Program-made: the position numbers and the translations under genes
DNA from: Heliocidaris tuberculata
Lineage: Eukaryota > Echinodermata > Echinoidea > Camarodonta > Echinometridae
Length of the DNA: 64,000 nt
Reading direction: 5' to 3'
NCBI GenBank assembly: GCA_025618425.1
Contig: CM046848.1
Span: 32,871,771 to 32,935,770 of the forward strand
Part shown: positions 1-10,590 of the stretch, in pieces
Layout of the letters: each line of letters opens with the position of its first letter
Numbering within the stretch: the stretch's first letter is position 1
The notes under the pieces: model-generated
Seen by the model: the letters and a program-made list of their open reading frames with translations, nothing else
Told to the model about the DNA's origin: nothing
Databases searched by the model: none

Positions 1-346
1 TACAATTTGTGCACAATTCTATCACAGGAAAGGGCCAATACAAATTTTGAATAGCTTATGTATCTTGTAACACACAACAATTAATTTCCTTTTATCTTAA
101 CATACTATCATTAATTTCATTTAATTGTTTCATTTCACTTTCAACTTGAAATTCAGTACAACTGAGAACACTTGCATGTAGATCTGAGCAAATTCTGCCA
201 TCACCATAATTTACATAACATCTCTCTAGTATGTACTGACCCCATTCATAAATGATGGACATGAAAGAAGAAGAATATAGGCCTACATTGCCTATCACCA
301 TGGATAGTAAATATAAATACTACTGGCTCTGTCACAACTTACACCT

Positions 347-494
347 GGGCCCTGTTTCATAAAACTTGTTATCAATAAAAAGTCACAATGACTGTTATAA
401 GCTACTGAAATCAGAGCTTTTGATTGGCTGAGAGCAAATTTGTCATAGATCTGTTGCAATTGTTACTGATAACAAGTTTTATGAAACAGGGCCC
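347..494. mobile_element. 148-bp palindromic MITE, GGGCCCTGTTTCAT family
   Basis: The ends are near-perfect inverted repeats (GGGCCCTGTTTCATAAAAC at the left, its complement at the right, followed inward by TTGTTATC). The centre holds a CCAATCA-type motif in the segment around GATTGGCTGAGAGCAAA. No coding capacity. The centre is shared, in reverse orientation, with the element nested at 26028-26158. This is a non-autonomous DNA element; its superfamily cannot be assigned from the sequence. Confidence 0.8.
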
Positions 495-1115
495 TGATTA
501 CTCACTGGATTATAATCATAATTACCTTTGTTTTCTAAAACCTATTCTATAAAATCTACTACAAATTGGTTTATAAAAAGAAAAATATATAGGCCTCTAT
601 ATATACATATATACCATAAGAACCTAAATTGACCTACAGTCTGCCTTGTTTGTATTTTTAGACATGTGCCATTGAATGGAGAAAAAGAAATGAAAATACA
701 TAAATTTAAATAAGAGTAGTAATGCATAGTTAAATTAAAGCCAAAATCATTAATTTAGATCACATAGGAGATAAGATCTTAAAGAAAATGTGAATAAGGT
801 TCAAACAAAGTAACAGTGAAAGTCAATACACTACAATAAATACAATAGTTATTCCAATTACTGTAAATGTCAGTAACTCATTGAGATATATACATTCACA
901 TAACATTCAATTGGATAATTTTTTGTCCGTTCTTTGTCATAGTTTCCAACAAGATGGCAGTAAGAAGGAACAAAAAGTAAACACAATTACCCAATCATTT
1001 TCCTCATTCAATACATTTCTCAAATTGATTAATTCAGAGAATTACCAATCCTTTAGTACAAAGGCTCCTTCAAATATACCACTGTAAACTGCCTCAAAAA
1101 GACCGCAGGGTTTTT

Positions 1116-1470
1116 TTGAGTTCTGGTCCTGAGATTGAATTGTCAAAGAAACTGTCTCAAAGCCATTGGGAAAGATTGATTACATAGCAAAGAAGAATTG
1201 GTGTATGCTGTAAGGTTTTGGAATCACCAAAATGATAAGAAATGGACTCAACCCTGCTGAAAGTCACATGCACTGCACACAAAAATGGGTATGGGACTAC
1301 ACACAGAAGTTCAGCCCAAACATTTCAGCTGTTTCTTGTCATATTTTGAATATGAGGGCATTTGAAGAGCAATTATTTTAAGGGGACATATTTACTGTGA
1401 TAATCTTCCAAACTAACATAAAAAGAATTAGAAAGCTTAAAAATTATTTTTTACCTTTTCCAGAACTCAA
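1116..1470 (+). mobile_element. 355-bp MITE, TTGAGTTCTGG family (copy 1)
   Basis: It starts TTGAGTTCTGG and ends CCAGAACTCAA, an 11-bp terminal inverted repeat. Related copies lie at 11083-11425, 12310-12450 (reverse, truncated) and 25711-26168 (reverse, with a nested insertion). All share the internal stretch around the CACATGCACTGCACAC motif. Non-coding; a non-autonomous DNA transposon family by structure. Confidence 0.8.
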
Positions 1471-2039
1471 GTGTACTTTGCCTCATATTTCTGTGACTTA
1501 TAACACACAGGTAAGTGAGTAGGCATAGGACATTTGTTGCTTCATGCATGCCCACTCGCCAAAAATCAAGGGTGTTTCTTTTGCAACAGTTTACTGCAAC
1601 ATAAGTGAAAAAAAAATATCTTATGCACTATAAATGTCACTCATTATCAGACATTAATATCTTACATGTAAAAATTCTGTATAGACTAGTTCTGATCCTA
1701 ATATATTCCAATGCCAAGACTGTTTCATAATTCACTGAATTCACGCCAGCTCACACACTAGACATATGCACAAAAATATTACGCACATTCTTTTTTTTTT
1801 TTTGGGGGGGGGGGGTGGTGTGAATTCGCAGGATCTGTTCAATTCATGCGGATATTGCAATGCGTAGGGAAAGCACATGTGCACACACACACAAAGGTAC
1901 ATATTAAAAACAGACAGAATCTGGTCTACTGGTCTACTTCTAATAGTATCTCACACACATCTATTTCACACTATTATGCACTTTTTTGTATTTTTCGTAT
2001 CTGTGGTTTCTTTTGTTTTCATTTTAAGCGCATAGGGAC

Positions 2040-2103
2040 ATGCTATCCTGCAATGTGTTAAGCGCTATAAAAGAATTGAGTATTATTATTATTATTATTA
2101 TTT
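2040..2103 (+). mobile_element. SINE-like 3' tail with (ATT)n
   Basis: The sequence AAGCGCTATAAAAGAATTG is followed by an (ATT)n run. An AAGCGCTATATAA-type end with a short tandem tail is typical of animal SINEs. Only the tail is recognisable; the head is degraded or absent. Confidence 0.45.
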
Positions 2104-2739
2104 CTACAGAGCATGCATGTCATGTGACCCAGTAAAACACGATATATATAAATTTCATCTAATTATCAACATTTCAAACTTACTATGTTTGTGCATTTTA
2201 ACCCTGGATCCATCTGTGTTAAAACCATGACTTAACAACAGTATTGTGCATCCTACGATGTCATCAGACAAGTCTATAAACAGCCTCAAAGGCAGAACTG
2301 GTGGTTATGCACGTCAAACTTCTTTGTCAACTCGTATTCTGACCTCTCCATAGCAAAGGTCTGTCCCATGCTCGATATGGGAAAACTTGGGAAAACTTCA
2401 TTCTCCCCTCTGACTATGGATCTCGTGGATATTCCAATACTGATGAGTAGTGATGATCTACGCAAATTTAAAGGGGCCATCTAAATCTCACACGATTCCT
2501 CTTTCAAACTATGATTCTTTTCAAATTGTGAGAACAATAATACCGCTTGTATATGACCCACTGAATACCAGAACTGGTTGGTCCCTGTAGAAAGCCTACA
2601 GAAATATTAAGTATTTAGTAACCAACAGATTAAGATCATAGAGTATTTGAATTCAAATTTGCTCTCTTGCTCAGATTTTTACCACTTCCTAGTATCTTCA
2701 TGTGACTGCTTCTCTATCACTAACCCTTGCAATTATGTT

Positions 2740-5700
2740 TTAGTAACGACTATTTCTTTGAAGGCCATAGCGAGGCTGTTGTTGGTACTGTCTATGTTGA
2801 TGGTCAGATGTGCTGTAGTGACCATAATCTCTATGGTTTGATCGACTTTGAGGACCATTCCTGTTGCCTGGAGGAGTGTAAAACCCATTTGTCCTCAATG
2901 AATGCGGGGGACTGAAGGTATTCCATGTTGGTGGTCCCAGTGGCTGAAAGCTTGGTGATGGAGAAGAGACATTACTCTCAAAAGGTGGTCCTCTAGCTTG
3001 ACAAAGTCTCACTGAGGGTGACTGCGCCCGAAAGCTTGAAGGGGGAAGAGAGACACAACTTTGGAAAGGGGGTCTGTGGGGCTGAGGGTAACCGTATGAG
3101 GGTCCTTGTGGCTGAAAGCTTGAAGACGGAGACGAAATACTGCTTTGGAGAGGTGGCCCACGAGCTTGAGAAAATCTGTCAGAGGGTGACTGCATAAGAG
3201 AGTTTGGAGGAAAAGTAGGGACATGGCTCTGAATAGGGGGCCCATGGGGTTGAGGATACCCATTTGAGGGTCCCTGGGGATGAAAGCTTGAAGTTGGAGA
3301 CAAAACATTGGCGTGGAGAGGTGGCCCATAAGCTTGAGAAAATCTGTCAGAGGTCTTTGTGAAGTCTAGGTTGGTAGGCATATCTCCTGAGTAGTTGTAG
3401 CATGAACTTTGAAAATGAACTTCATTGTACTCTCCTTCAAACTGATTATAAGGGACTGATTCTTCATTGTAAGGTGGATTGTGGTAGCTTCCATCTTGGA
3501 CATGTGGTGCTTGAAAAGGACCTGGTAGCATCATTTGGCTTTGTCCTCTTATGTGCAGATCTCCAAAATAAGATCGTCCGTTTGAAGGATATCCTCTGTC
3601 CATTGGTGTAAAGGAGGTATTCTGGTGGGGTACCGGACCTTGGGAGTTAGCAGGAAAGTGAAATGATGATGATGATGAAGGTGCAGACCCAAGGATACCT
3701 TGACCTCCGGTTTTGTTTCCCATCCCATACTTGGGATGAGACTGTTGCCAAATACAAGGGCTGTCAGTTACTGTTCCTTTAGTGTTAGTGATGGTGGTAG
3801 TGGTAGTGGTAGTGGTGGTGGTGGTGGTCCTATCTTGAGTTAGCTGCTGAGGCATCATTACTTCATGTTTTATTTCGTCTACAGGATGATCTTTATTTCC
3901 TTCAGCCTGAGTCATTGCACCACAAGTTTTCTGGTCTGAATTTGTTTCTTCAGTTGACTCAACTAGTTCATTGTTGTCTTCCGGCTCCCAATTAAATTCT
4001 GATTCCACTGCTTCTCTCATTGACATCTCAGTTGATGCCTTCAGTTGATGTTGACGATCATCCACTTTTCTGTTTTGAAGATTTGAAGGACTGGTAAGGA
4101 CATGGTTGTCAGGAAGTGTTGGCAAGGCAGAGAAGGTAATGTGCGAAGGAAGACTTTCCTGGGTTGGATCCCTAGCCCTGCAGTCATTGGAATGCAGTGA
4201 ACCATATAGACTTGGTACACTGAGAGGCATTGACTTGTCAAAGGTTTTGCAAAGATCATGAGAGATGCTACTCTCGACTGTGAACACATTTGAAGGGTCA
4301 CTCTTTGTGCATTGACTGAGTGGAGACTGGGAGACAATGGTCATGTTTTCATCTTGATTCACACTGATATCTAACTTAGAGATTTTTTCTGTGACTGTCA
4401 ATTTGCCATTACATGTTGAATCAGCAATGACAGGTTGCCCCTGAAGAGATGTGTCATCTTTACGGCTGGATGCAGTGTCATCTGTCCTTTTCTTTTCACT
4501 TCCACTATGTTCAATGTCTCCATTTCCCCCCTTCTGTGGATTATTTCCAATAGCCCTTTCGGCCTCCTCTGACGTACTATCATTCTCAGATTCTGTTGCA
4601 GGAGACTTGGCAGTAGCATTTACCTGACTAATGTCTTTGAAACCAGGTAGTGCAATGTCAGATGAAGTTGTCGGGGAGACACATGCTTCTACTTCTTTCC
4701 CTTGGCTTTCAGGTATCACTCTTGGAGGGCTTCTACATAAACTAACAGGCTGTTCTTGCTGATCAGCACAAGTCTCCTGAATTCCATTTCGTACTGTGAC
4801 CTTTGGAGCTTCCCTTTCCCATGCATTCTGAATTTGAATACATCGATCATGAAACTCTGTACATGTCTTCGTATCTACTTCAATCGAGACAAGGAACTCA
4901 TAAGCTTTTCTTATGACATTCGTCCGCAGCTCTCGTAGCCCTTGAGCCGTAACTTTAGGATCTTTCTGATTCCTCAGTAAGAGGATTTCAGCTTGCCGAA
5001 GCTCTTTAGCTCCCAACCCCATCAAGTGACTTTCGTCATCAAGTGTGTCCCGAAGATAATTGTTGAACTCCTTGAGAAAGCCATCCTTAGTGGTCATCTG
5101 GCAGAATGTTTCCTTCAAGACATCAATCAGAAGAGGCGCAGATTCTAGACTGACCCCACTGTCACTCTTTCCATTCAACCCATATAGTGATCTTCTTAGA
5201 ACAACACGCAGAATGGTCTGTTTAATTTGTCCTTCATACATATGGCCACTTATAGCAGCAATAGCATCTTCTAAGTCATCTGTATCAAACATTTGAGGGT
5301 AGTCCAAAGCAATGACTATCTTCTCCAACACAGTGATATTGGACTTGACAATATCAGTGATCCTTCTGATTATTCTATCTGATGTAGGGGCATTCTCAAG
5401 GTCAAGGGACAGAGATACTGAGTTAGTCATGACTCCTACAAACTCCTTTGGTGTGTATGCCAACTCTGTGTACTCACTATTCATCTCATTCCCTGCGATC
5501 ATCAGAGCTAATGGTGACTTGCTGACTAGATGTATGATCTCATCTGCATATTTATCTAGGTCCCTTGGATTACCTGATGTTTCCTTCAGCAACTCCTTGG
5601 CATCCTCCAGCTCCATTGGTTCCATTCGATGTTTCATGATCTTGCTTCTGATTCTTATAAGATTTACATCAGTTCTGCTGGTTAGGACCATGTAAACGTT

Positions 5701-6219
5701 GTCAGCGCTGGACACCAAATCTTGAATGAATTCTAGAATCTCATCCTGTTTATTGTCATGTGCTCTATCCACATTGTCGAGTACGAGTGTGAATACTCTA
5801 TCATGGCTTTTTTTCTCTTCTCCAAAGGCAGCAATGAGCTGAACTACATTTTCTATGTTACCATGACTTTCCCATTTTGGTACTTTGTCTTTAAAGACTT
5901 TATGGATATTACGCAGCAAACTTTCTACAGATTTATTTTTTAAATCAAACAGAAATGTGTGCGCCTCCTTCAGGCCACCCCTTTGTTCTCGATGTTTCCG
6001 GGCCATGATACGTGCAAACTCCTTGCTTGTTCTAGTTTTCCCACAGGCTAAAAAACCCTGCAAGAACATGATTTGGGGGTGGTTCTCATTTGAATGAAAT
6101 TTTTGGAACAGTTCAGTGGGCAGTGTTCCCCGGTATTGAAAGTTTTCATCCTTGTGATGGATGTGATCATCCTGATGATCCATCTGCCTCACTTTCCTGT
6201 GATCCTCTCTCGGCACCAT
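2740..6219 (-). CDS. STAND/NB-ARC-like P-loop NTPase with long disordered Ser/Pro-rich tail (1159 aa)
   Basis: This is one uninterrupted exon. The ATG at 6219 is the first in-frame Met, with an in-frame TGA upstream at 6243-6241; the stop is TAA at 2742-2740. Residues ~30-440 read as a STAND-type NTPase: Walker A GFLACGKT (55-62) with its Lys and Thr, Walker B FTLVLDNVD (143-151), a sensor-like LTSR (179-182) and a GxP-like SPLAL (235-239), then a helical region. These are the motifs of NB-ARC/NACHT switch ATPases, which oligomerise as signalling scaffolds in immunity and cell death. From ~450 the chain turns into Ser/Thr/Pro/Gln-rich, probably disordered sequence with a 12-Thr run (798-809) and a 56-residue tandem repeat (957 onward). 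No TPR, LRR, WD40, death-fold or membrane segment is visible. NTPase class is confident; biological role and family name are unknown. Confidence 0.85.
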   Translation of the reverse strand: MVPREDHRKVRQMDHQDDHIHHKDENFQYRGTLPTELFQKFHSNENHPQIMFLQGFLACGKTRTSKEFARIMARKHREQRGGLKEAHTFLFDLKNKSVESLLRNIHKVFKDKVPKWESHGNIENVVQLIAAFGEEKKSHDRVFTLVLDNVDRAHDNKQDEILEFIQDLVSSADNVYMVLTSRTDVNLIRIRSKIMKHRMEPMELEDAKELLKETSGNPRDLDKYADEIIHLVSKSPLALMIAGNEMNSEYTELAYTPKEFVGVMTNSVSLSLDLENAPTSDRIIRRITDIVKSNITVLEKIVIALDYPQMFDTDDLEDAIAAISGHMYEGQIKQTILRVVLRRSLYGLNGKSDSGVSLESAPLLIDVLKETFCQMTTKDGFLKEFNNYLRDTLDDESHLMGLGAKELRQAEILLLRNQKDPKVTAQGLRELRTNVIRKAYEFLVSIEVDTKTCTEFHDRCIQIQNAWEREAPKVTVRNGIQETCADQQEQPVSLCRSPPRVIPESQGKEVEACVSPTTSSDIALPGFKDISQVNATAKSPATESENDSTSEEAERAIGNNPQKGGNGDIEHSGSEKKRTDDTASSRKDDTSLQGQPVIADSTCNGKLTVTEKISKLDISVNQDENMTIVSQSPLSQCTKSDPSNVFTVESSISHDLCKTFDKSMPLSVPSLYGSLHSNDCRARDPTQESLPSHITFSALPTLPDNHVLTSPSNLQNRKVDDRQHQLKASTEMSMREAVESEFNWEPEDNNELVESTEETNSDQKTCGAMTQAEGNKDHPVDEIKHEVMMPQQLTQDRTTTTTTTTTTTTITNTKGTVTDSPCIWQQSHPKYGMGNKTGGQGILGSAPSSSSSFHFPANSQGPVPHQNTSFTPMDRGYPSNGRSYFGDLHIRGQSQMMLPGPFQAPHVQDGSYHNPPYNEESVPYNQFEGEYNEVHFQSSCYNYSGDMPTNLDFTKTSDRFSQAYGPPLHANVLSPTSSFHPQGPSNGYPQPHGPPIQSHVPTFPPNSLMQSPSDRFSQARGPPLQSSISSPSSSFQPQGPSYGYPQPHRPPFQSCVSLPPSSFRAQSPSVRLCQARGPPFESNVSSPSPSFQPLGPPTWNTFSPPHSLRTNGFYTPPGNRNGPQSRSNHRDYGHYSTSDHQHRQYQQQPRYGLQRNSRY
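2929..3351 (-). repeat. In-frame 168-bp (56-aa) tandem repeat in STAND gene 1
   Basis: Units lie at 3184-3351, 3016-3183 and 2929-3015 (partial). Each unit starts S[DV]R[FL][SC]QA and continues GPP, SPxSSF and QGPSxGYPQPH in the same register. The unit length is exactly 168 bp, so every duplication preserves frame. The tail coded here is rich in Pro, Ser and Gln, which suggests a disordered multivalent segment; that function is an inference. Confidence 0.9.
3793..3828 (-). repeat. Poly-threonine microsatellite (12 Thr codons)
   Basis: Twelve consecutive Thr codons, a mixture of ACC and ACT (GGT/AGT on the plus strand), lie inside STAND gene 1 at residues 798-809. A length-variable coding microsatellite is likely. 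Codon mixing suggests the tract is older than a pure slippage product. Confidence 0.9.
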
Positions 6220-6341
6220 TTTTCTTTCGTGGTTGGGGTGTCAACTGCAGGACAGTAATTGTCAAGTTAAAACCAGCCAGAGGACAATGAATGATGCTTT
6301 ATCAGGAAAGTAGTTCCTCCCAATCTCTCTCCTGCTAAGAT
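6220..6341 (-). other. 5' untranslated segment and likely splice acceptor of STAND gene 1
   Basis: Upstream of the ATG there is an in-frame stop, so this part is non-coding. Two acceptor-like sites appear on the minus strand: a pyrimidine-rich one ending TTTCTGCAG, with exon start at 6341, and CCTGCAG just before ~6246. The first has the better tract. This implies at least one further 5' non-coding exon upstream. Confidence 0.45.
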
Positions 6342-6429
6342 CTGCAGAAAGAACAAATTATAAGAAACACATAGGTTGAGAGGAGGGTTTTATAAGAATA
6401 CCTGAATTCAAACAAGGCAAACACCAACC

Positions 6430-7195
6430 GTTGTCTCGCCCGCATCTTGCTATGCGAATGAGAATGTGAACTTTGGTCTCTCAGTTTTATTACACTAAGC
6501 AATGATGACGATGTTACATACCATGCATTTAATCCACTGTAAAAAGAGTCCTTTTTACAGTGGATAAATTTACAACCATAACAGGCACCTTCAAGAGATA
6601 CACGGTGGTTTGAATTTGGCGATACTACCTCAAAGGTACAAAACCTCATTATATATGTTTTGTGACTATCAATGAAGTTTATTGACCATTGACCTTTGAC
6701 CTAGGTCAGATTTGACCTATCTTTTGAATTTGACCTGCACTTTTAAAAAGATGAAACTGTGGTATGAATTTGGTGATTCTACCTCAAATTCATAGAAAGT
6801 TATTGTGATTACAGTGTATTTTGCAGAAAGTTCATTGACCTTTTGACCTTTGCCCTTGGTCAGATTTGACTCATTTTTTAACTGGACCTGTACCTTTAAG
6901 AGATGTACCTGTGGTATGAATTTGGTGATTCTACCTCAAGTCCATAGAAAGTTATTGTTATTATAGGGCTTTTTGCAGAAAGTTCACTGACCTTTTGACC
7001 TGAGACCTTGGTCAGATTCGACTCATTTTCTAACTTTACCTGCGCCTGTAAGAGATGTACCTATGGTATGAATTTGGTGATTCTACCTCAAATCCATAGA
7101 AAGTTATTGTGATTAGAGCATGATTGTTGACGACGTCGACACCGACGCTTGAAATAGTGATGCCTATAGTCTTGCTCCGTTACGCAGGCGAGACA
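6430..7195 (+). mobile_element. DNA element with four ~152-bp internal tandem repeats
   Basis: The phrase GGTATGAATTTGGTGATTCT (or a variant) recurs at 6605, 6759, 6911 and 7063, a period of 152-154 bp. Each unit also carries TTGACC/TGACCTTTG words. The right end reads toward GCAGGCGAGACAAAAA, and an imperfect inverted counterpart GTCTCGCCCGC lies near 6433, which marks the likely element limits. Non-coding. Structurally like the elements at 22810-23855 and 34359-35420. Confidence 0.65.
6532..6565. repeat. Perfect 15-bp-arm hairpin
   Basis: ATCCACTGTAAAAAG is followed by a 4-base spacer and then its exact complement CTTTTTACAGTGGAT. It lies about 300 bp upstream of the start codon of STAND gene 1, inside the tandem-core element. 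No function can be assigned. Confidence 0.85.
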
Positions 7196-8215
7196 AAAAT
7201 GAACCTACCTTAAATGACTTCCCCCACATTATTTTACGACTGTCTACACGAATAATTAATGAAATCATCACCCTCGTAAATCACCCTTTCCTGCGCGTAT
7301 TATTTATATCCCAACCGATTTAAAGGAACGATTTGACAATTTTGAAAGCTTTTGTAAAAGTTCAATTGTGCATGTGTTAATTCATCTTAATATGCTACAA
7401 AATGACTTTGAAACTTTTCAACTGAAATGACATTTGCCTACTTCTGTGTGCATTTAAAAAAAAATCAAAAAATCTGAGAGTATAAAAATTTTGTTTGGGG
7501 GAAATTTGTTGTCTACTGATAGAAACGTTTTACTCTTGGGTTTATTTCCTCACTTTTTTTTTTTTTTAAATCTCTATGTACATAACCGAGCTTGACCTTA
7601 ATGATAATATTACCAATCATACCTTCAATGGCGTTAGATTATATGACAGTGGAAAATAAGTAAAATGGCAGACAACCCTAAAATAATAGGAAATACACTG
7701 CTGCACTACACTGGTCTCTACGGCTAATAAGAGAGTCTGTGGATCATGGATACTTTTGTAGACAAATTCAAATGCTTTGTTACAACATCCGTTCACTGCA
7801 TGAAAAAGGGATTTCCCCCAATGATAGGATTGTCAATTTCTTTGTAGATGGGAATTCCAACTTCTAATGAAATATGTCAATATTTTTCAGTAACATTCAA
7901 AGGTACACTCAGGTCGACAAAACCAATCCAAAGTGATATGAACAGCAAAATAACAGGCATCCTTAATAAATCGAAATTTGGCTATTCGTATGACCATTTT
8001 CTATCCACCTGTATCTACAATGCGGACACAGAAAATGAAAAATATAAGAGACTTCTCTTCACACACTTAATAAATAATCAATTTCTTTGAAAAACTGCAC
8101 TGCCTCAGGTTTTATGACTTTTACCTATAAGCTCTACCTTCATTGTTATTTCTTCACTTATTTTCAATCTCTTTCTCTGTGTTCACTGTCCTAATCTCTG
8201 TATGTACAAATGTAT

Positions 8216-8763
8216 TTAAAGGGAAATCCTACCTTAATGGCAAGTTGCTCTGAAAGAAAGAGGAAAATCAGAGAAGCAGAATGGCGAAAGTTTGAAAGAA
8301 ATCGGACAAGCAATAAGAAAGTTATGGATTTTTGAAAGTTGTAATCTGTACATAAACTGTACATATGGGAATTTCAAATTTGCTCATTTGCTCCAACACA
8401 CAAAATGACTTCAAATATTATTTTTTTTCAAAACGTATCACTCAGTAGGATCTTTTTCTTTCATGAGGAACTACATGTATAACGATATGCTATCTACAAT
8501 ATATTTTGAGTACTACCCCGAGGTAAAGGCGCTTGGGAGAAATCCGCAAATTAATATTTTTGTGTACGACAAACAGGAGAGTTGTCCACCAGTATGTCAC
8601 AATCAATTCATCAAATTGCCAATTTGAGATTGGCATAGATGTGGTGATCTCATTTTCTTTCTTATTCCTTGTCCGATTTCTTTCAAACTTTCACCATCTG
8701 TTTATCTTATTTTTCTGCTTTCACACAAATCATTGTATTACCAAGGTTGGATTGCCCTTTAAA
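8216..8763 (+). mobile_element. ~550-bp MITE, TTTAAAGGGCAATCC family (copy 1)
   Basis: Both ends carry the terminal inverted repeat TTTAAAGGG[CA]AATCCTACCTT or its complement AAGGTTGGATTGCCCTTTAA. The interior contains paired segments (GAAAGAAATCGGACAAG and its complement) that make a long imperfect palindrome. Other copies: 17073-17637, 33432-34028, 37293-37881 and a fragment at 21470-21590. Non-coding. Ends with TTAA are compatible with a TTAA-targeting element, which is an inference. Confidence 0.75.
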
Positions 8764-8846
8764 TAACTGTGTACATGTACATTATTTGCAATTGAAACAT
8801 ATACAAATTTCAATTAACATTTTGTGGTTTCTTTTAAAAAATCCCT

Positions 8847-9245
8847 TTAAAGGGATTCGGTAACTTTGTGGAGGCTTGATTTAATAAATTGTTGAATTTT
8901 GATATCTGTCTTGTATAATGATGTTCAGAAGGATAAATAAATAGCCAGGCATAGGAAGTTTTTCAAATATATAATGCTATTATTAAGATATCTATGACTG
9001 AATACTCCAATTTATGAAAGCGTATGGCCATACGCTTTAGTGTAACACTGAGTCTATGGGGGGAAAATGAGTCTGGCATTTCTGGTCACTTGCATATGTT
9101 TACTTTTGTGAAGCACATGATGATTTTGAAGTGCTTTTTTTTCTCCTGGGCTTCATTTTTACACCATATTACAGACACTGATAGCATGTAAAGCCAGGCA
9201 GCTCAGATTTTATCAAGCCTCTACAAAGTTACCAAATCACTTTAA
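8847..9245. mobile_element. ~400-bp MITE with ATTCGGTAACTTTG termini
   Basis: The left end reads TTAAAGGGATTCGGTAACTT through GGAGGCTTGAT; the right end carries the complement (ATCAAGCCTC, then AAAGTTACC and CACTTTAA). At 9017-9038 lies a perfect 22-bp palindrome whose half is AAAGCGTATGG. The only copy seen in this window. Non-coding. Confidence 0.75.
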
Positions 9246-10590
9246 GGCAGTATATATGTTATGATTAGAAGTAGAGCAAGTATTATTGCAAATTCACATC
9301 CATTTCCTTTTTTTAACACACTGAATCTTTAATTTTGTAAAAACTTTCATTCCTGGCTTCCTCAGATTTTATAATTGATTAATGTGTAATGAAGCCTAAA
9401 AGTAGTGCATGTAGTTGGTGACAATTTTAAATGATGGCTTTATATCAAAGCATAAACAGGAGTACCGTAATGTCACAAGTCGTGGCGCACCCTTGTAATA
9501 CAGCTTCACTGCTGCAACGCCCTGTGTCAACTGCCCTATTCTCACCAGAGCAAAAATGAACGGATGCGATTGGCTCGCAGATATTATACCAAAATAAATA
9601 AGGAACAACTATGTGGCATTTCGCTCGCTGCCGATTGTACAAAGAATGACTCAGGCAAAGTTTTTTCCAAAGAGAATTATCCAAGGGGCTTTGTTATGTT
9701 CTGCAAATTTTTTTTGTAAAAGAAGAACTCTCGCTTTAGCAGACTGAAACAAAATAAATAATCTGTACTATATTTTCTGTTTTCGATGTACACAGAGCTT
9801 AAGTTCCACAGATGTTGGCAAGACAAATTTTTTGCATGAAAAATACTTCGGCAGTAAATTATCTTTGTTCAAAGTTGGCTGTATTGCCAAGAATGCCTAT
9901 GCTCCAGTTGTGACGCGCCATTCCTACAACACACAAATCGTGACGTGCGCATTACACAATGCGCATGAGCAATCCCGAAAAGACAATGCGATAGTCAGAT
10001 AGCTTCCTGCTTATGGTTTCGTAGCGCGCTGTGTACTAAGTGAATATTTTTACAACAGAGTGATTTATCTTATAATAATCCTTCCTTCATAATATCATTT
10101 GTGAAGGGTGCGGCACCACTGGTGCAATGTGTGGCGACACTGGAGCAGCAGAAGCCCCGCAGAAGCACCGCAGTAGCGTTTGTGCCGTAGAAGCAAGATG
10201 CACTGTTTTAGGTGGATTTTATTCACAAGCATTTTCGGCATCGAATGGTGGGTGATTCCTCAACAAACATGGTATTTTCCAAAAATTATTAATCCAAAAC
10301 TGTCAAACCCCTCCACAACTGATGACATTGCGGTACATGTACATGAATACACGGATACTGCAAAAACAGAAACATGTGTGACACAAAACTTTTGCAAATT
10401 GTAAACATCATGCATTATGGGTGCAAGAAACATTCTCAAAGAGTAAAAAAAAAAAAAAAAAAATCAGTGTTATGTGAGTTATGTCACATGTATATTAATC
10501 AATTCATGGCATGAAACTTTTGCGAACATGAAGAACTTGCGAAATCTACAAACATTTCATGCATGCAGAAGTTTGTAGATGTACATACAT
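9246..10590. other. Non-coding stretch, no recognisable gene
   Basis: Mostly unique-looking AT-rich DNA with a more CpG-rich patch around 9,880-10,200 that contains words such as GTGACGCGCC and GACGTGCGCATTAC. A short poly-A run lies at about 10,445-10,463. No splice-bounded exon or conserved reading frame was found. Confidence 0.5.

Larger units (their letters stand above)
1..2739. other. Non-coding flank downstream of STAND gene 1
   Basis: No reading frame here looks like a protein. The stretch is AT-rich and should include the 3' untranslated region of the minus-strand gene ending at 2740; no unambiguous AATAAA signal was found close to the stop. It holds two inverted-repeat elements (347-494 and 1116-1470) and a SINE-like tail (about 2040-2103), listed separately. 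The rest shows nothing recognisable. Confidence 0.6.

Noticed and set aside
6335..6649. 104-codon minus-strand frame upstream of STAND gene 1
   Set aside because: It lies mostly in the tandem-core element, shows no domain, and is separated from the gene by an in-frame stop; not needed for any splice model.
9470..9960. Possible element with GTGACGCGCC-type ends
   Set aside because: Only a weak inverted match between both ends; limits could not be set.
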